From NCBI GenBank assembly GCA_905221605.1, contig CAJNDS010002087.1, forward strand, positions 445,001 through 509,000: a stretch of DNA of 64,000 nt, given 5' to 3'. Origin of the DNA: Symbiodinium natans. Lineage: Eukaryota > Sar > Dinophyceae > Suessiales > Symbiodiniaceae. The notes below the pieces were generated by a model. The model saw nothing but the letters and a program-made list of their open reading frames with translations. It had not been told where the DNA came from and did no database searches. How positions within the stretch are numbered: the first letter of the stretch is position 1; each line of letters begins with the position of its first letter. The position numbers and the translations under genes are program-made. Of the stretch, positions 1-11,128 are shown piece after piece.

Positions 1-1034
1 ATTGCAAACTTGACTGAAGCCGTATGGTCGAACTTACATGGGGGCGGAATGAAATGGACTTTCAAGGGGCCCGGCGCCTGTAGGCCTGTAGGTTCTTCTC
101 CCCAAGCCCTGATAAGTCGTAGCCAATCACCCTAACCGACAGCAGACATTCAGGCCAGTGCGACTGTACACTGTAGACTCGTAGACTCAGACAGGTTCAG
201 GGCCGTAGCCACGAGAGCTGCTTGTGGGTTTCTTGGTGAGCTGGCATGCTTGCCTGCCAGTCACACAGGCCAGGAAGCAAAAAGAAAACATGCGCAAGCT
301 GGTCGTCCGAACTCTTGCAACCCCCAACGGTTTAAGAGCCTGCTCAGAACTCTCTTGATATAGCATGGTATAGACTAGGATTCTTCTTTTACAGCCTTAG
401 TCGTTTTTTTGTTGTTTTTTGGGTGGCCCTCTGTATCCAAGACGGGCTCCTTATGGCAGCTCTCAGGCCTGCAGCCAATGTACCCCTCAAAGCTCATATG
501 CAGCATATGCGAGGTGACTCCACAGCAGGCCATGAGCCAGTGCCCTGGACCAATGGTCGCTCATGAGAGCTCTCACATCTTCAGGGCTGGGGTTCTAAGG
601 CTTTGGGGCTTCTACGATGTCATGAACTGCTTGAACTGCAACTGGTGCAGTTGTGCTTGTCCGGTTGTGAAAAGAAGCGGACTAAGAATCTATGTTCCAC
701 CTTGACCTGGCTACGTGCGTTTAGGTCTTCTTGGATGCTCGTGTTCCCACCAAGGGGCCAAGGGGCATTACAGGGTTTAGGGTCTACAGGCCTTAAAGAA
801 GTTTACAGGGCCTCTGGCATGCCCGCATGTTTGAATCTCGTTTTGTTGCTTCAGCTTCTGAGAACACCTTTCAACATCTTCTCCCTGAGCAGACGCGCTC
901 TGTACATGCGGTCTGCTGCCGGCAGTTTTTCTTCTACGGACGAATTGTTTCTGCCGGATAGTACATCTTCGTGAAGCTGCAGTCGAGAGAGACTTCAGCT
1001 AAATTTGCTTGTCATCAAACATCCCAAAGCTCAG
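1..1034. other. No gene supported
   Basis: Mixed-composition sequence with no family-recognisable reading frame. Two open frames between 409 and 974 have no recognisable motif and no plausible splice context, so they are left out. The last part is probably the intron upstream of the EF-hand exon at 1035. Confidence 0.5.
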
Positions 1035-1111
1035 CAAGGTTCATGCAGCACTTCGACGCCAACTCTGACGGTCGCATTACGCGTGAGGAGTTCATTGAGA
1101 ACTACGAATGG
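1035..1111 (+). CDS. Single exon encoding an EF-hand calcium-binding loop
   Basis: The exon follows an AG at 1033-1034 and ends at a canonical GTGAGT donor at 1112. It encodes a helix, then the loop DANSDGRITREE, then FIENYEW. This is a textbook EF-hand, with acidic or polar residues at positions 1, 3, 5, 9 and 12, glycine at 6 and isoleucine at 8. It should bind calcium in a protein such as a calmodulin-like sensor, a calcium-dependent kinase or an EF-hand-bearing channel. No other exon of this gene could be recognised, so the protein family is unknown. A reading frame that continues past the donor to 1180 is probably intron. Confidence 0.65.
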
Positions 1112-1206
1112 GTGAGTGCATCCATTGACAGAGCCCTAGCTGCAAAGTATGGTCGTACTGTCAGTCCCACGAAGCTTTGAACGCACTGGCTGCTCCCATT
1201 TTGTTT

Positions 1207-1305
1207 TTAAATCCCCCTTGGGAATTAGTTTTTATTTTTGTTTATATAAAACCCAAGAGGATATTAACAATAGTATTTTAATTAGGGTTCTAAGGGGGAG
1301 TATAG
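1207..1305. mobile_element. Short AT-rich inverted-repeat element, copy 1
   Basis: The left end (ATCCCCCTTGGGAATTA) and the right end (TAATTAGGGTTCTAAGGGGGAGT on the top strand, an imperfect inverted match) enclose an AT-rich core of about 60 bp. The right end TTCTAAGGGG(G)AGTATAG recurs at 14321-14337, so this is a dispersed family. No coding capacity. It lies just downstream of the EF-hand exon, presumably in its intron. Confidence 0.5.
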
Positions 1306-1554
1306 GCCTGGTTCCTCCAGTCATGGGATGCAAGGCGATGACTACTTCGAGCTGATGATGCGCAACGCTTGGCACATCGCTGGAGGTGCCAACTCCCTCC
1401 CCTTGATATATCCCTTCCAGCATGACGCGCACAGCTAAATGCATAGCTAAACCAATACGAGGCCAGGGGGGGCGGGGGCTTCGGTTGCTTTTGTCCCTAA
1501 GACCTAAGCCCTAGACTGTAAGCCCCCTAGTGAGACCCTCGACCCCTAAGCCCT

Positions 1555-2090
1555 ATGCTCTTCTCCTCTTTTCTTTTTCTTCCGTCTCCTCTCTCTCTTC
1601 TTTTTCTTATCTTTCTTATCTCGCTCTCTCTCTCTTTCTCTTATCCCTCTTCTCTGTCTTCTCTCTCTCTCTCCCTCTCTCCCTCTCTCCCTCTCTCCCC
1701 CCTCTCTCTTCTTTCTCTTTCTCTTTCTCTTTCTCTTTCTCTTTCTCCTTTCTCTTTCTCTTTCCGTTTCTCTTTGTCTTTGTCTCTCTTTCTCTTCTCT
1801 TTCTCTATCCCTATCTGTCTCTCTTTTTCTCTTCCCGTTCACCTTTCTCGTTCTCCTTTCTCTTTCTGTTTTCTTGCTCTTTCTCTTTATCTTTTTCCCT
1901 CTCTGTCTTTCTCTCTTTCTACCTTTCGCTCTTTCTCTTGCTCACCTTTCTCTTTTTCGTTCACCTTGCTCTCTTTCTCTTTTTCTGGCTTTCTCTCTTC
2001 CTCTCTTAGTCTCCCTCTCTCTTTCTCTCTATCGCTTTCTTTTGTGCGTGCGTGCGTGTGTGTGTGTGTGTGTGCGCGCATATCAACGTA
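1555..2090. repeat. Long polypyrimidine (CTTTCT)n tract ending in (GT)n
   Basis: About 480 bp of almost pure C/T on the + strand, built of CTCT, CTTT and TTTCTC units, followed by GTGCGTGC and (GT)n at 2045-2078. The long Ser/Phe/Leu-rich frames on the + strand and Arg/Glu/Lys-rich frames on the - strand are by-products of the repeat. Mirror-type polypurine/polypyrimidine DNA can form triplex structures. Confidence 0.85.
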
Positions 2091-5000
2091 CAGCAGCAAA
2101 CGCCTTCTCATCATCATAATCCTGAAAATGGCAAGACCCATTTTAAGAAACGAGTAATGCAAAAATACAGAAGTACGGTTGCAGATAAGAATAGCCAGTA
2201 GTTAGTAGTTCCCAGAAGGAGACTCATTGGCAGGTGAAGGCTGGTGTGCCAACACCTCCAACCTGAGGGTCCTGGTGAAGCACACCCGGTCCCCGGACGA
2301 GGCCCGGGGGAGGGAGGGGGGGGGGGAGAGCTTGAAGGAATTTTAAGGCGCTCTTGCAGCTTAGAGGCTTACAAAGGATCCGAGATATAAAAGCCTGAGC
2401 CTGCTGTTTCTGTTCAAGGGCGGATTTAGCCACACTTGATCACACTTGCCCGAGTTGTAAGCTGCTAGACCAATGTCATTCAAGATGATATAGCTGGATC
2501 GGCGCATGCTCTAGCCTGAGAGTGGAAATCTCCAAGCAACCCATATGCGAGGTCGTCTGCGTGCTGAACGACCTGGGAATGCCCAGAGACCCCCAGCAGC
2601 GCACGCCGTGGGTCATGGCCCGACTCCGTGAACAAGGGGTGTCCTCGACGACAAAAATGGCTGTTAGAAGGTCTTGTGAGGGGCTGTCGGTTGCTTGTGC
2701 ATCTGTTCTTGAGCCCTAGCCGGCCCAAACCAAAACCGTAAGCTGTGGACTCTCAACCGTCTAAACCCATTGTTCTATGGTGCGCGTGCGAGATGGGGAT
2801 GGGTGGGCGAAGGACCGGTGTGTTTGGGTTGGTGCATCGTAAGTTTAGGGCTTCGATTTAGGGACAGGCTGTTGTTCCATTTTTTTACAGTACATGTTGT
2901 GGAGGCCATGCGAACTTTGGAGGCTTGTTCGGCAGGGGTTTCCGCAGTCTACTTTCACAAGCTGAGGTGAAAGACATTGCAAAAATTGAGCTCCCTGGCA
3001 GCCAGTCTCCGGGTGTTTCTTGCTTTCAACGATGCCCGATGCCAGGACATGTCTTTCAGTGTTTGGGACTGGCAACCTCCCCGCTTCCCTGAATCACAAG
3101 CCCTGAGCTAGTTAAACCCGAGGAAAAGTCATGTGCAAAGAAAAGCGGAAAGGAGGCGTCACCCGCGAAGCCTTACAACCAAAACCTCCATGTGCCAGGA
3201 GGCCTCGAACCTTCACAATATCAATGAAGCACCGCTTGGGCTGGACCTTGCCTATCAGGGTATTACGGCATCGCAAATGAGTGAAGGCTGTGAGTCTGTG
3301 AGGTACTGCGGCTGACGCGATGCTGGGTCGGATTGAAGTGAAGTGCAACTCTCGCGGCTTTGAAGTCGGCGTTTGCGATTCTTTCGTGGAATCCCTATCC
3401 GACTCCACGACCGGCTTTGAAGCCCTATAGGATCCCTAGTAGCTCCTACAAGAGTACCTTGAAGCCTCGAAGTTTCGACATGAGAGAGCAACCGCCAGAC
3501 AACGTAGGGTGGCTCTTACAGTCCTTACAGGCTTACAGTGCCAGTTTGGGCCCTTTGGCGGCTGACACAAAAAGAGGTCGGCGACCAAGTGGCCCAGACC
3601 CTTCGAAAGATAGACTGGACTTTGAGGCCAAAGGGCCACAAGCGTAATCTTTTGGATGCCCTTCGCTAGCGACTTTGGCTGGAGGATGAATGGGATGCTG
3701 TTTCTATATCTAAACCCTATAAGCCGTACAGCAAGAGGCCTCGGATTCTTTGTTGCAAGCTCTGGTCGACCAGTGAGAAGGGCTGCGACACAACTACACG
3801 CAGGGGTGTTGCAATTCCGAAGGTTAACTATTAATGAAGGTTGAGGGTTGCCGGATTTATCGGCTTACTTACGAGGGTATGGAGTTTGGGAGCGGTGTTT
3901 CAAGTTTTCTCCAAGCCCCTCGGGCTGTGGGCAGCGCATCATTGCTTGAGCGAGTGATCAAAGACACGGGGCGAGCCGCGAACAGCTTACACCGAGCTGC
4001 AGCGCACGAGCACGGCTCAGTGAACTTGTTCCCTGGGATTTCGCCAAGAGAATCTAAGAGAACAATCAGACTAGCATGCTGCGGGTTTCAGGGGTTTGGT
4101 GCAGGAGTCCGGAAGCAAGAAACAAGAAAGGGGCTTTGCGTTTTGACAGCACTCCATCCCCCCACAAGAATCTACACACAGAACTTGCGGATTTTAAAGT
4201 TTGGCATTAGCTGTTTCGAACGTTGAGGGGTTTGTGGTTCGGTGTAGGCTTGGGCGATATTGACTAGCCCTGCGCAGCAGCACCCATTTAGCAGTGCAGA
4301 GGGTTAAGGGTTGGGCCTCCGCCAGGGCTTTTGTGCACATCTCTCAAGTGGCAGTGTCGACAGCAAGTGAAAGAGCAGCCGGCGTGATCCATGGGCTCTC
4401 AGTACACACACAACACGTGAATTACTTTGATGTAATGACCCCCCCCCCCCCGCATTGGCCAGAATTGATCACCCTTCCAACATGTGCGTTCCAGCATGCG
4501 TCCCCGCGCTTTAGTTCCTTATTTGAGTATTGGGTCGTCATTGCCGAAGCCATCAGCATCAAACTTCAACTACATCAAGTCAAGAAACAGCTGTGCTCCA
4601 GAGGCCGCCAAGCCTTTTCCTTCTAAGAATCCCTGAAGCCTCTTTGCCGTAGCTTCTACCTAAGAAGGGCACAAAAGGGCGTCTTTCATGAATAGTCCGC
4701 TTTTTTTCTGGAGAGGCTCTGGGAGGGGAACATTTCAACATGTCCGGGTGCTGTGGCCCTTTGCGCTGGCTGCTGAAACGGGCGGCGCGGCACTGGGCCC
4801 CGGCGCGCGCGCACCAGGAGCTCCGAAAAGGGAGGTGGGGGAGGGGCTGGACGTGCACTTCAGCACTTTAGTACAGGATCTTTGGAGGTTGAGGGTTTAG
4901 GTTTGGGGCTTAGACCGCGAAGCCGAGGGAGGCAAGGCTGTTAGGGTCCCTGTCTCGCCATGGCTTGGCGTTGTGCTGATCAAGTGCCGGAAAACGTTAC

Positions 5001-8000
5001 ATGGCCTATCGTCTGAGGCTGTGCCCAAAAAACGCCATCTGCACCAGGAGGCAAAGTCTCCGGAGAAGAGGTGCCTCGCCTGTCCGTGCGAAACCTGCGC
5101 CAAGGCCGCTGCATTTCTGACCTCACCTCAGGGCATCGAGTGTCTGGGCGCAGCTTGCGCAGACCCCGCGACTTGCTCTGAAAGCAAGAACTGAGCCGAA
5201 ACGAGTTGAAACCTGGTCGCCTTGAGCATGCCTGAAGCCTGACAGAAGCTGTAAACTGTCCAAAAGCCCCCCCTCCTTGCCAACTTCGAAGTCAGCAAGT
5301 CCCAGATGCGCGATCAGCCCCCAAGTACCGAAAAATCCTTCCTCCTGCCAGGCCGAGGACGTAACCCGGATCCCCTGAAGGCCTGTACCCTGCAACACCC
5401 AGACACCCTCCCAGACCATACCAGTGTGAGAGAAAACCTTGTGAACCCTGAAATCTCAACATCAGGAAGTGCACCGAGAAAAAAACCCTGAGCCCCTTAA
5501 CCCTGAACCCTTTTTTTTCCCTGAACCCGAAGCCCCACACCAGCGCTAAATGAACCTAGGAGATTCTTGCACGGCTCTCTCTATGCAGCCGCTCGCAGCA
5601 CCGGACGGTCCACGACGCGGAGTTCCTCCAGCGTCGAGCGGCCAGCGCCACTTCATTGAGTGTCAGGGCTTCGGGTTTCAGGGGTTTAAGGTCTTGGGTC
5701 TAGGCTGTTTTCGAGTTCAGGGCTGGGAGTTTATAGGATTTGGGCCCGGATTTCCGTGAGGGGATGTGTCTGCACATCCTGGCTACTTGAAAGGCCTTTT
5801 TAAAAGCATTCGGCCCGGAACCACCATCTTCCGGGAGGCAGAACTCGGAAAGCGGGTCGCATCTCCGGCGCGGCTGGAGCAGCTTGCGTTCAGCGTGGCC
5901 GTAGAGCCCCTCTGCGGCCTGGATACGAACCACATCTACTTCAGCCCCTAGGTTGGCAATGCTGGGGCGCCCTTTAGCCCTTCTTTAGGTTTCCCCCCCC
6001 CACAGAAGTGGCTCAATAAGAGGCTCGGAGATGCCGGATGAGGGCCCAAGCCGTGCACGAGCATCAAGATGCACCAGACCAGGGCAAGGGCCCCCTTGCT
6101 TGCATTGTCGTGTGGGGTGTGCGCATGGAGACCTGTAGACCTAAACTGAATTTCCTTGTCCACGTGCCCCCCGGCCCCCCTGGCGCCTGCGAGACTCTGA
6201 GGTTATGGCGGGGGATCTCAGCTACAAGGCCGGGGCGCTGAAGACCAGGTACTTTCCGTGACCGGACCATGAGCGGTTTGGGGTGAGGGTTCAAGGTTCA
6301 AGGTTTCCAGGAGTCAGGGCTCCTTGGAAAGCAGGGCCCGCACAAGGCTCAATCAATGTTTGCTTTTGGTTTTAGAGCAGGCGTCTTGGCCTGAAGCGCC
6401 TAACATGTACACGTCACGTAACCCGAAAAGGCCAACCCTTTCGGCCCTTGCAGTGCTCGTCGGGTTTGGGCATTAGGGTTCGGGACGTAGTGTCGGGAGT
6501 CCCCCCCCCACCCACCACCCCACCCACCCAAAGGCATTGCCTCAAAAATCCGGTAGACACAGCGCTGGATTAGTTAGATGCATACACATACACATAATAA
6601 TTTAAAAAAGCAAATACATAAGCACACACACAGATATGTGTGTGTATTTGTATATGTATATATATATATAGTATATGTATACATATCTCTCTCTCTCTCT
6701 GTATGTACTTGTTTTTGATCCTTGCATGGACAAACCCCAAACCCTGCGCTCAGGCTCGGAGCTCCCCTTCCTGGCAAAAGCCGCAGCTCTGGCACGGCGC
6801 TTTTCGCACCATGGCTGCGGGCAGTCTCGGGCTTCAGAGGCTCAAGACTCAAGTACACACACATTATATATATATATATATGTATACATATAAATATGTG
6901 TTCATTAATGTGTATATAATATTTCAAGATTGAAGATCCCGCAGGAGTTTTTTCTTTGCTACATTCTTCAGGAAAATGCCATTCTTGATCTGATTTTGAG
7001 TGTTGAGCCTTTTGTCCGCACAGAGAAGATTCTAGAAAAACTTGTCTGTGGGACCCTCAATCTTCGATTTCGATCAAATATGAAAAACTCGAACTATGGT
7101 TTTTCCAGAATTTTGAAATGTTTTAAGCTCGCCCCCCAACCCCTGCACCCCTGGATGGCGGACACTCCGCAACGGCAGGACACTCTCCGCAAACGATAGA
7201 AGTGACATTAAAAGCGCGAACTGTGGCCAGACGTGTTTTGCCGGAACGTTTCCCAACAACAACGTTGGTTTAGTTGGGATCCCCTTGAGTGGGTTATGGT
7301 TTGTGTGCCCTCGTGAACGTTCGCTTAAAAAGACAACTCTTGGACTTGTGGGACTAGGGACATGGTCCCGTCCGTTTTGGGTTTTTGGATAGCAGAAAGC
7401 GTGCTAAAGACCTGCATCCGGTTAAGGAAGCCACGTTTCCGAGCATGCGGCAAGTCAAACAAGCATCGCCTCTTCATGTACATATACATTAAGGAATATT
7501 GCAGCTCAGATCCCCTATCAAGCCATAAGTTATGTGTTTAAAAGGCCACTGAGTTATGTGTTGAGTTGAATCTGCACATGGGCATGTGGGCCCTCTTTGG
7601 CCTGAGGCGGGTCAATGTACACATCGATGCACACGCAGGAGCGCCGAGGTTTCAGGGTTGAGGGTTGAGCTTTATTTACGGGGCCGTTCGGTGACTGGCT
7701 GGCAGCAGCTCAGCGGCCCCGGATCTGGCCAATGAGGGTGCAGAATTCAGCTGCAAAGTTGTGGGTGTTGACGCTTTCTCCAGACGCCCAGCATGGGTTC
7801 GGGCTTGGAACTTGAGGCGCAAGGCTTCCCTTACCTTTTGGGTTTCAGGGTTTGAAGTGGCTCCACGTCTCCCAGGCGTGAGAGCACCAGGCAGATTGGT
7901 GGCGAAGAGGACCTCCCAGGCGCTTCAGGATATGTGACGATGGTTTTTCGGCTCGGGGTCCTGCTTCTCTTCAAGTCGAAACTCTGAGCCCGGGGCTCCC

Positions 8001-8063
8001 CCAACCCTGCCCCATATAGGCTCCCCCCCCCCCACCCCACCCCATGAGAAGAAGCACTTTCAG
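2091..8063. other. Spacer or intron with no assignable gene
   Basis: No recognisable protein family. Segments with exon-like codon use but no identity include about 2526-2640, 4752-4850 (begins ATG TCC GGG), 5818-5949 and 7715-7800. Small TA/CA microsatellites occur at 6580-6700 and 6855-6900. Short TTAGGGTT-like tracts and the words 'aaccctga' and 'tttagggttcag' recur through the stretch. If one gene joins the EF-hand exon to exons further right, these could be its pieces, but nothing in the sequence proves it. Confidence 0.4.
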
Positions 8064-8110
8064 GCACGCGCCAAGGCCATCCTGAAAGAGCTGGTGGCTC
8101 AGGGCCTCCC
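8064..8110 (+). CDS. Unassigned exon candidate
   Basis: Following TTTCAG, the frame reads ARAKAILKELVAQGLP and then meets GAACCT, a GA-type donor of the kind used elsewhere in the window. The peptide is helix-like and has good codon use, but is too short to assign. Confidence 0.3.
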
Positions 8111-8401
8111 CGAACCTTGGCCCCAATTGCAATATGGTGACCAGTTGCTCGTAGGTGACAGTGTTGCATTCTGCAAGAGTCACCAGATGCCCTTCCCCCA
8201 AATACTCACCCCTACGAAGTCCTTAATTCCAACTATCCAACACTCAAACTGTTTGACAGCAGAGGGGGGGGGATTGGGTTGTAGGGTTCGGGGCCAACTG
8301 AGGAGAATCGAATCAGCTTCACTGCTTGGGGGAGGCTCGCAAAGGGTCAGGGACGCTGCCAAAGAAGTCACTATTGGTCGAGCTGGAGGGCTTATTCGGT
8401 T

Positions 8402-8532
8402 TGGGCGCGCACGCACGCGCGCGCGCGCGCGCGCGCGCGCGCGCGTGCGTTCGTGCGTGCGTGCGTGCGTGGGTGGGTGGGTGGGTGGGTGGGTGGGTGG
8501 GTCGGTGGGTGGGTGGGTGGGTGGGTGGGTGT

Positions 8533-8601
<69 letters not shown>

Positions 8602-8672
8602 TGAGTGAGTGAGTGAGTGAGTGAGTGAGTGAGTGAGTGAGTGAGTGAGTGAGTGAGTGAGTGAGTGAGTGA

Positions 8673-8752
<80 letters not shown>

Positions 8753-8761
8753 TGTGTGTGT

Positions 8762-8815
<54 letters not shown>

Positions 8816-8972
8816 GTGTGTGTGTGTGTGTGGTGTGTGTGTGTGTGTGGGTGTGTGTGGTGTGTGTGTGGTGGTGGGTGTGGGTGGGTGGGTGTGGGTG
8901 GGTGGGTGGTGGGTGGTGGGTGGGTGGGCGGGCGGGGGGGTGGGTGGGTGGGCGGGTGGGTGGGTGGGCGGG
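8402..8972. repeat. 570-bp compound microsatellite
   Basis: A run of different simple repeats: (GC)n at 8417-8444, (GTGC)n, (GGTG)n at 8470-8530, (GT)n, (GAGT)n at 8597-8678, (GT)n interrupted by GGTGTG, then (GGTG/GGCG)n to 8970. All share alternating purine-pyrimidine or G-run character and can adopt Z-DNA or G-quadruplex forms. The Thr-His-rich and Cys-Val-rich open frames here are artefacts of the repeat. Confidence 0.9.
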
Positions 8973-9776
8973 CCTTGCCAAACAAGCCTGCATGTCAACG
9001 GACGTCAGAAGCGAAAAGGATCTCTCCCATGACACGTGTCAAAACAGTGTACGAGTAGGGTTTTCAAATAAGATGGCTTTGACAAACAACTCCCCCGAAG
9101 TCGTATCAGACACGCCTCTCAAGAGAGTCGAACACTTGACTCTCTCGCTTTGGATCTTTTGCTTGGCCCAGCCTTGAGTCCAGTATTTGCTGTCTAGCCC
9201 TACTTGTAGCCACCGCTTATGAGGGGGCAAGTTGCCCACCCCAACTGCCACTCCTACCCAGTATAAGGACACACTCGTAATGCTTTGGGTCAGGGGGGTA
9301 GTCAGGGGTGAGGCCGAACAAAAAGTGATGATTGATTTTGGGGTGCGGGCTCGGACTCAGGGTCGAAACTTACGAGGTGTGTGGGAGGCTGTGAAGTTTG
9401 GGCTTCTTCGCGTTAACTCAGACCCAAACCCTTTGAGGCTGGTGTCTGCGGCCTGGCCTGAAAACGAGCGGGTCGCGAGGGCCGAGGTTTACTTTAAGCT
9501 GGAGCCGGGGCAGCATCGAGAGGCGGCTTCAGGCTTCAGTTCTGAACCAGAATCATTTCTTGCCCACCCATCGACTTGGGCTATCAGGGTTTTGTTGGCT
9601 TCGTCTATTGGTATCCCTTCGACTTGCACTAAAGGCAACCAATCGCCAGCTGGCCCTCCCCAGACCTGAGCCTTTGGCAAAAGTGCCAGAACCAACCCTC
9701 AACCCCAACATAAACTTGAGAACTAGCAAGTCACAGGCTCCAGGATATTCTAGCTGTTCTTCCCCATGACTGTGAG
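8973..9776. other. Spacer, nothing assigned
   Basis: No gene recognised. A stretch at 9474-9540 has weak exon-like codon use only. Confidence 0.4.
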
Positions 9777-9843
9777 GATGACATGGTCTACCCAGAGAGG
9801 CCAGAGTACTACAACGTGCGATCGCAGCTTTTGGGACTGCAAG
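9777..9843 (+). CDS. Unassigned exon candidate
   Basis: After CTGTGAG the frame reads DDMVYPERPEYYNVRSQLLG and LQ, ending before GCTTTG (GC-type donor). The AG|G acceptor, clean frame and biased codons suggest a real exon. I do not recognise the family. Confidence 0.4.
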
Positions 9844-10227
9844 GCTTTGGGGGGTCGTCATGATTGAAGTTTCTATATCCTACCAAGCTTGGATATGATT
9901 TATCTTTCAATCGACTTTCTCACTTGGTGAATGGAGGTAAGGGGTGTCTACTGTATGGGGTCCAGTGGAGGCTTAGGCTCATGAAGGGCGGGGAAGGTCG
10001 GATAAATTGGGAGATCTGCGGAGATGACGGGCACCGTGATCCTCCTTGAACCCCCAGAAGCCCCGAACCCTAAGCAAAAATGGGCGAACTAAACCCGAAA
10101 CCCTCCTAAAATCCCCTTAGCTTCCGCCGAACCCTGAGACTTTAGGAACGTTTTGGCTTGTTTGCCCAGGCTGGGCCTTGCCAGCCCTGCCGATTCCGAG
10201 GAGGAGGTGGGGAGGGGGGGACCCTGA

Positions 10228-10246
10228 CTAGGGTTTAGGGTTTAGG
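10228..10246. repeat. Telomere-like TTTAGGG tract
   Basis: About 2.5 units of TTTAGGG in non-coding DNA. A second tract in the opposite sense (CCTAAACCCTAAACCCT) lies at about 10418-10437, 16 bp before the exon candidate at 10453. Confidence 0.85.
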
Positions 10247-10452
10247 ATGCATAATTTCCTCGACCTCATTCGTCCTTCTGCACGCGGAGCTTCATCATAA
10301 TCTGGTCGTGATGTTCGGTTGACATTAAATGTGGTACCCCCCCCCTTCAATACAAAAGGAAACAAGCAACCACCATGGGGTGTCTAGGCAGGGTTAACAT
10401 TCCTCTTTGGCCGTAAAGCCTAAACCCTAAACCCTCGGGTCAAATACTGCAG

Positions 10453-10500
10453 GCGGTGCACCGCCTGCGCCTGCGCCACGTGGAGGCCTGGCTGCAACTC
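10453..10500 (+). CDS. Unassigned exon candidate
   Basis: Follows ACTGCAG and reads AVHRLRLRHVEAWLQL. It looks amphipathic and helical with GC-rich third positions. No family recognised; the 3' end is uncertain. Confidence 0.35.
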
Positions 10501-11065
10501 GGGGGTTCAAGGAGCCCAGAATGCTGGGTCACCTTGTTGGTTATAATTTTACACTCTTGTCAGATGAAATTCTCAATAGATATAGCCCCAGCAAGGAGGC
10601 AGACTCACCCATCAGAGGCCCAGTGCAGGTTTAGTTTGGAGTGTCCACACTGTTTGGGCTTCGCGGGTTTAAGGTGGGGGTTTCGTTCAGGCTTCTATGG
10701 AGGTTTGGAATCAGGCGTGGGGGTTTGGGACATGTCGCGTATGTACCTACAGAGTACAGATTGCAGAATCACAGTCATGTTGTGTAGGGTGAGCTTGTTT
10801 CCTTTGTTACAACTTCGGGTGTCCCTGGTACGCCTTTGCGTAGGAACTCTTCAAAACCCCACGAAAGGAACCCTCACTGTCGTTGAAGTCGGGAGGGGAA
10901 TGTTTTCGGACTGGGTTTTTGGGGATCTGTTGCAGCTAGCTGTACCTTTTTCTGGCTTTGCGGATTCATCTCTTATTGCGAGTTGGGGTTCGAGCTTTGC
11001 TTTAGGGTGCTGTCGGTTCGCTTTTCGAAATCGGGGTTCTTTGTGGGACCCATGCGGGCGCCCAG

Positions 11066-11128
11066 GACGATCTTCTGCTCTTCGTGCCGGCTACGACTGG
11101 CTTCCAGCTGGTGTCCATCGCCAACACG
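11066..11128 (+). CDS. Unassigned exon candidate
   Basis: Exactly 21 codons between an AG|G acceptor (CCCAG) and a GC donor (GCTTAA), phase 0 at both ends. It reads DDLLLFVPATTGFQLVSIAN plus T. The pattern matches the MCM8 exons downstream, so it is probably a real exon of a gene ending before 12.85 kb, but I cannot name it. Confidence 0.45.

Noticed and set aside
1530-2157. Ser/Phe/Leu-rich 159- and 200-residue frames and their Arg/Glu-rich - strand counterparts
   Set aside because: They come from the polypyrimidine tract; no domain, start context or splice structure supports them.
8180-9058. Thr-His-Pro-rich and Cys-Val-rich proteins of up to 272 residues
   Set aside because: They are direct translations of GT, GAGT and GGTG microsatellites in several frames and both strands at once.
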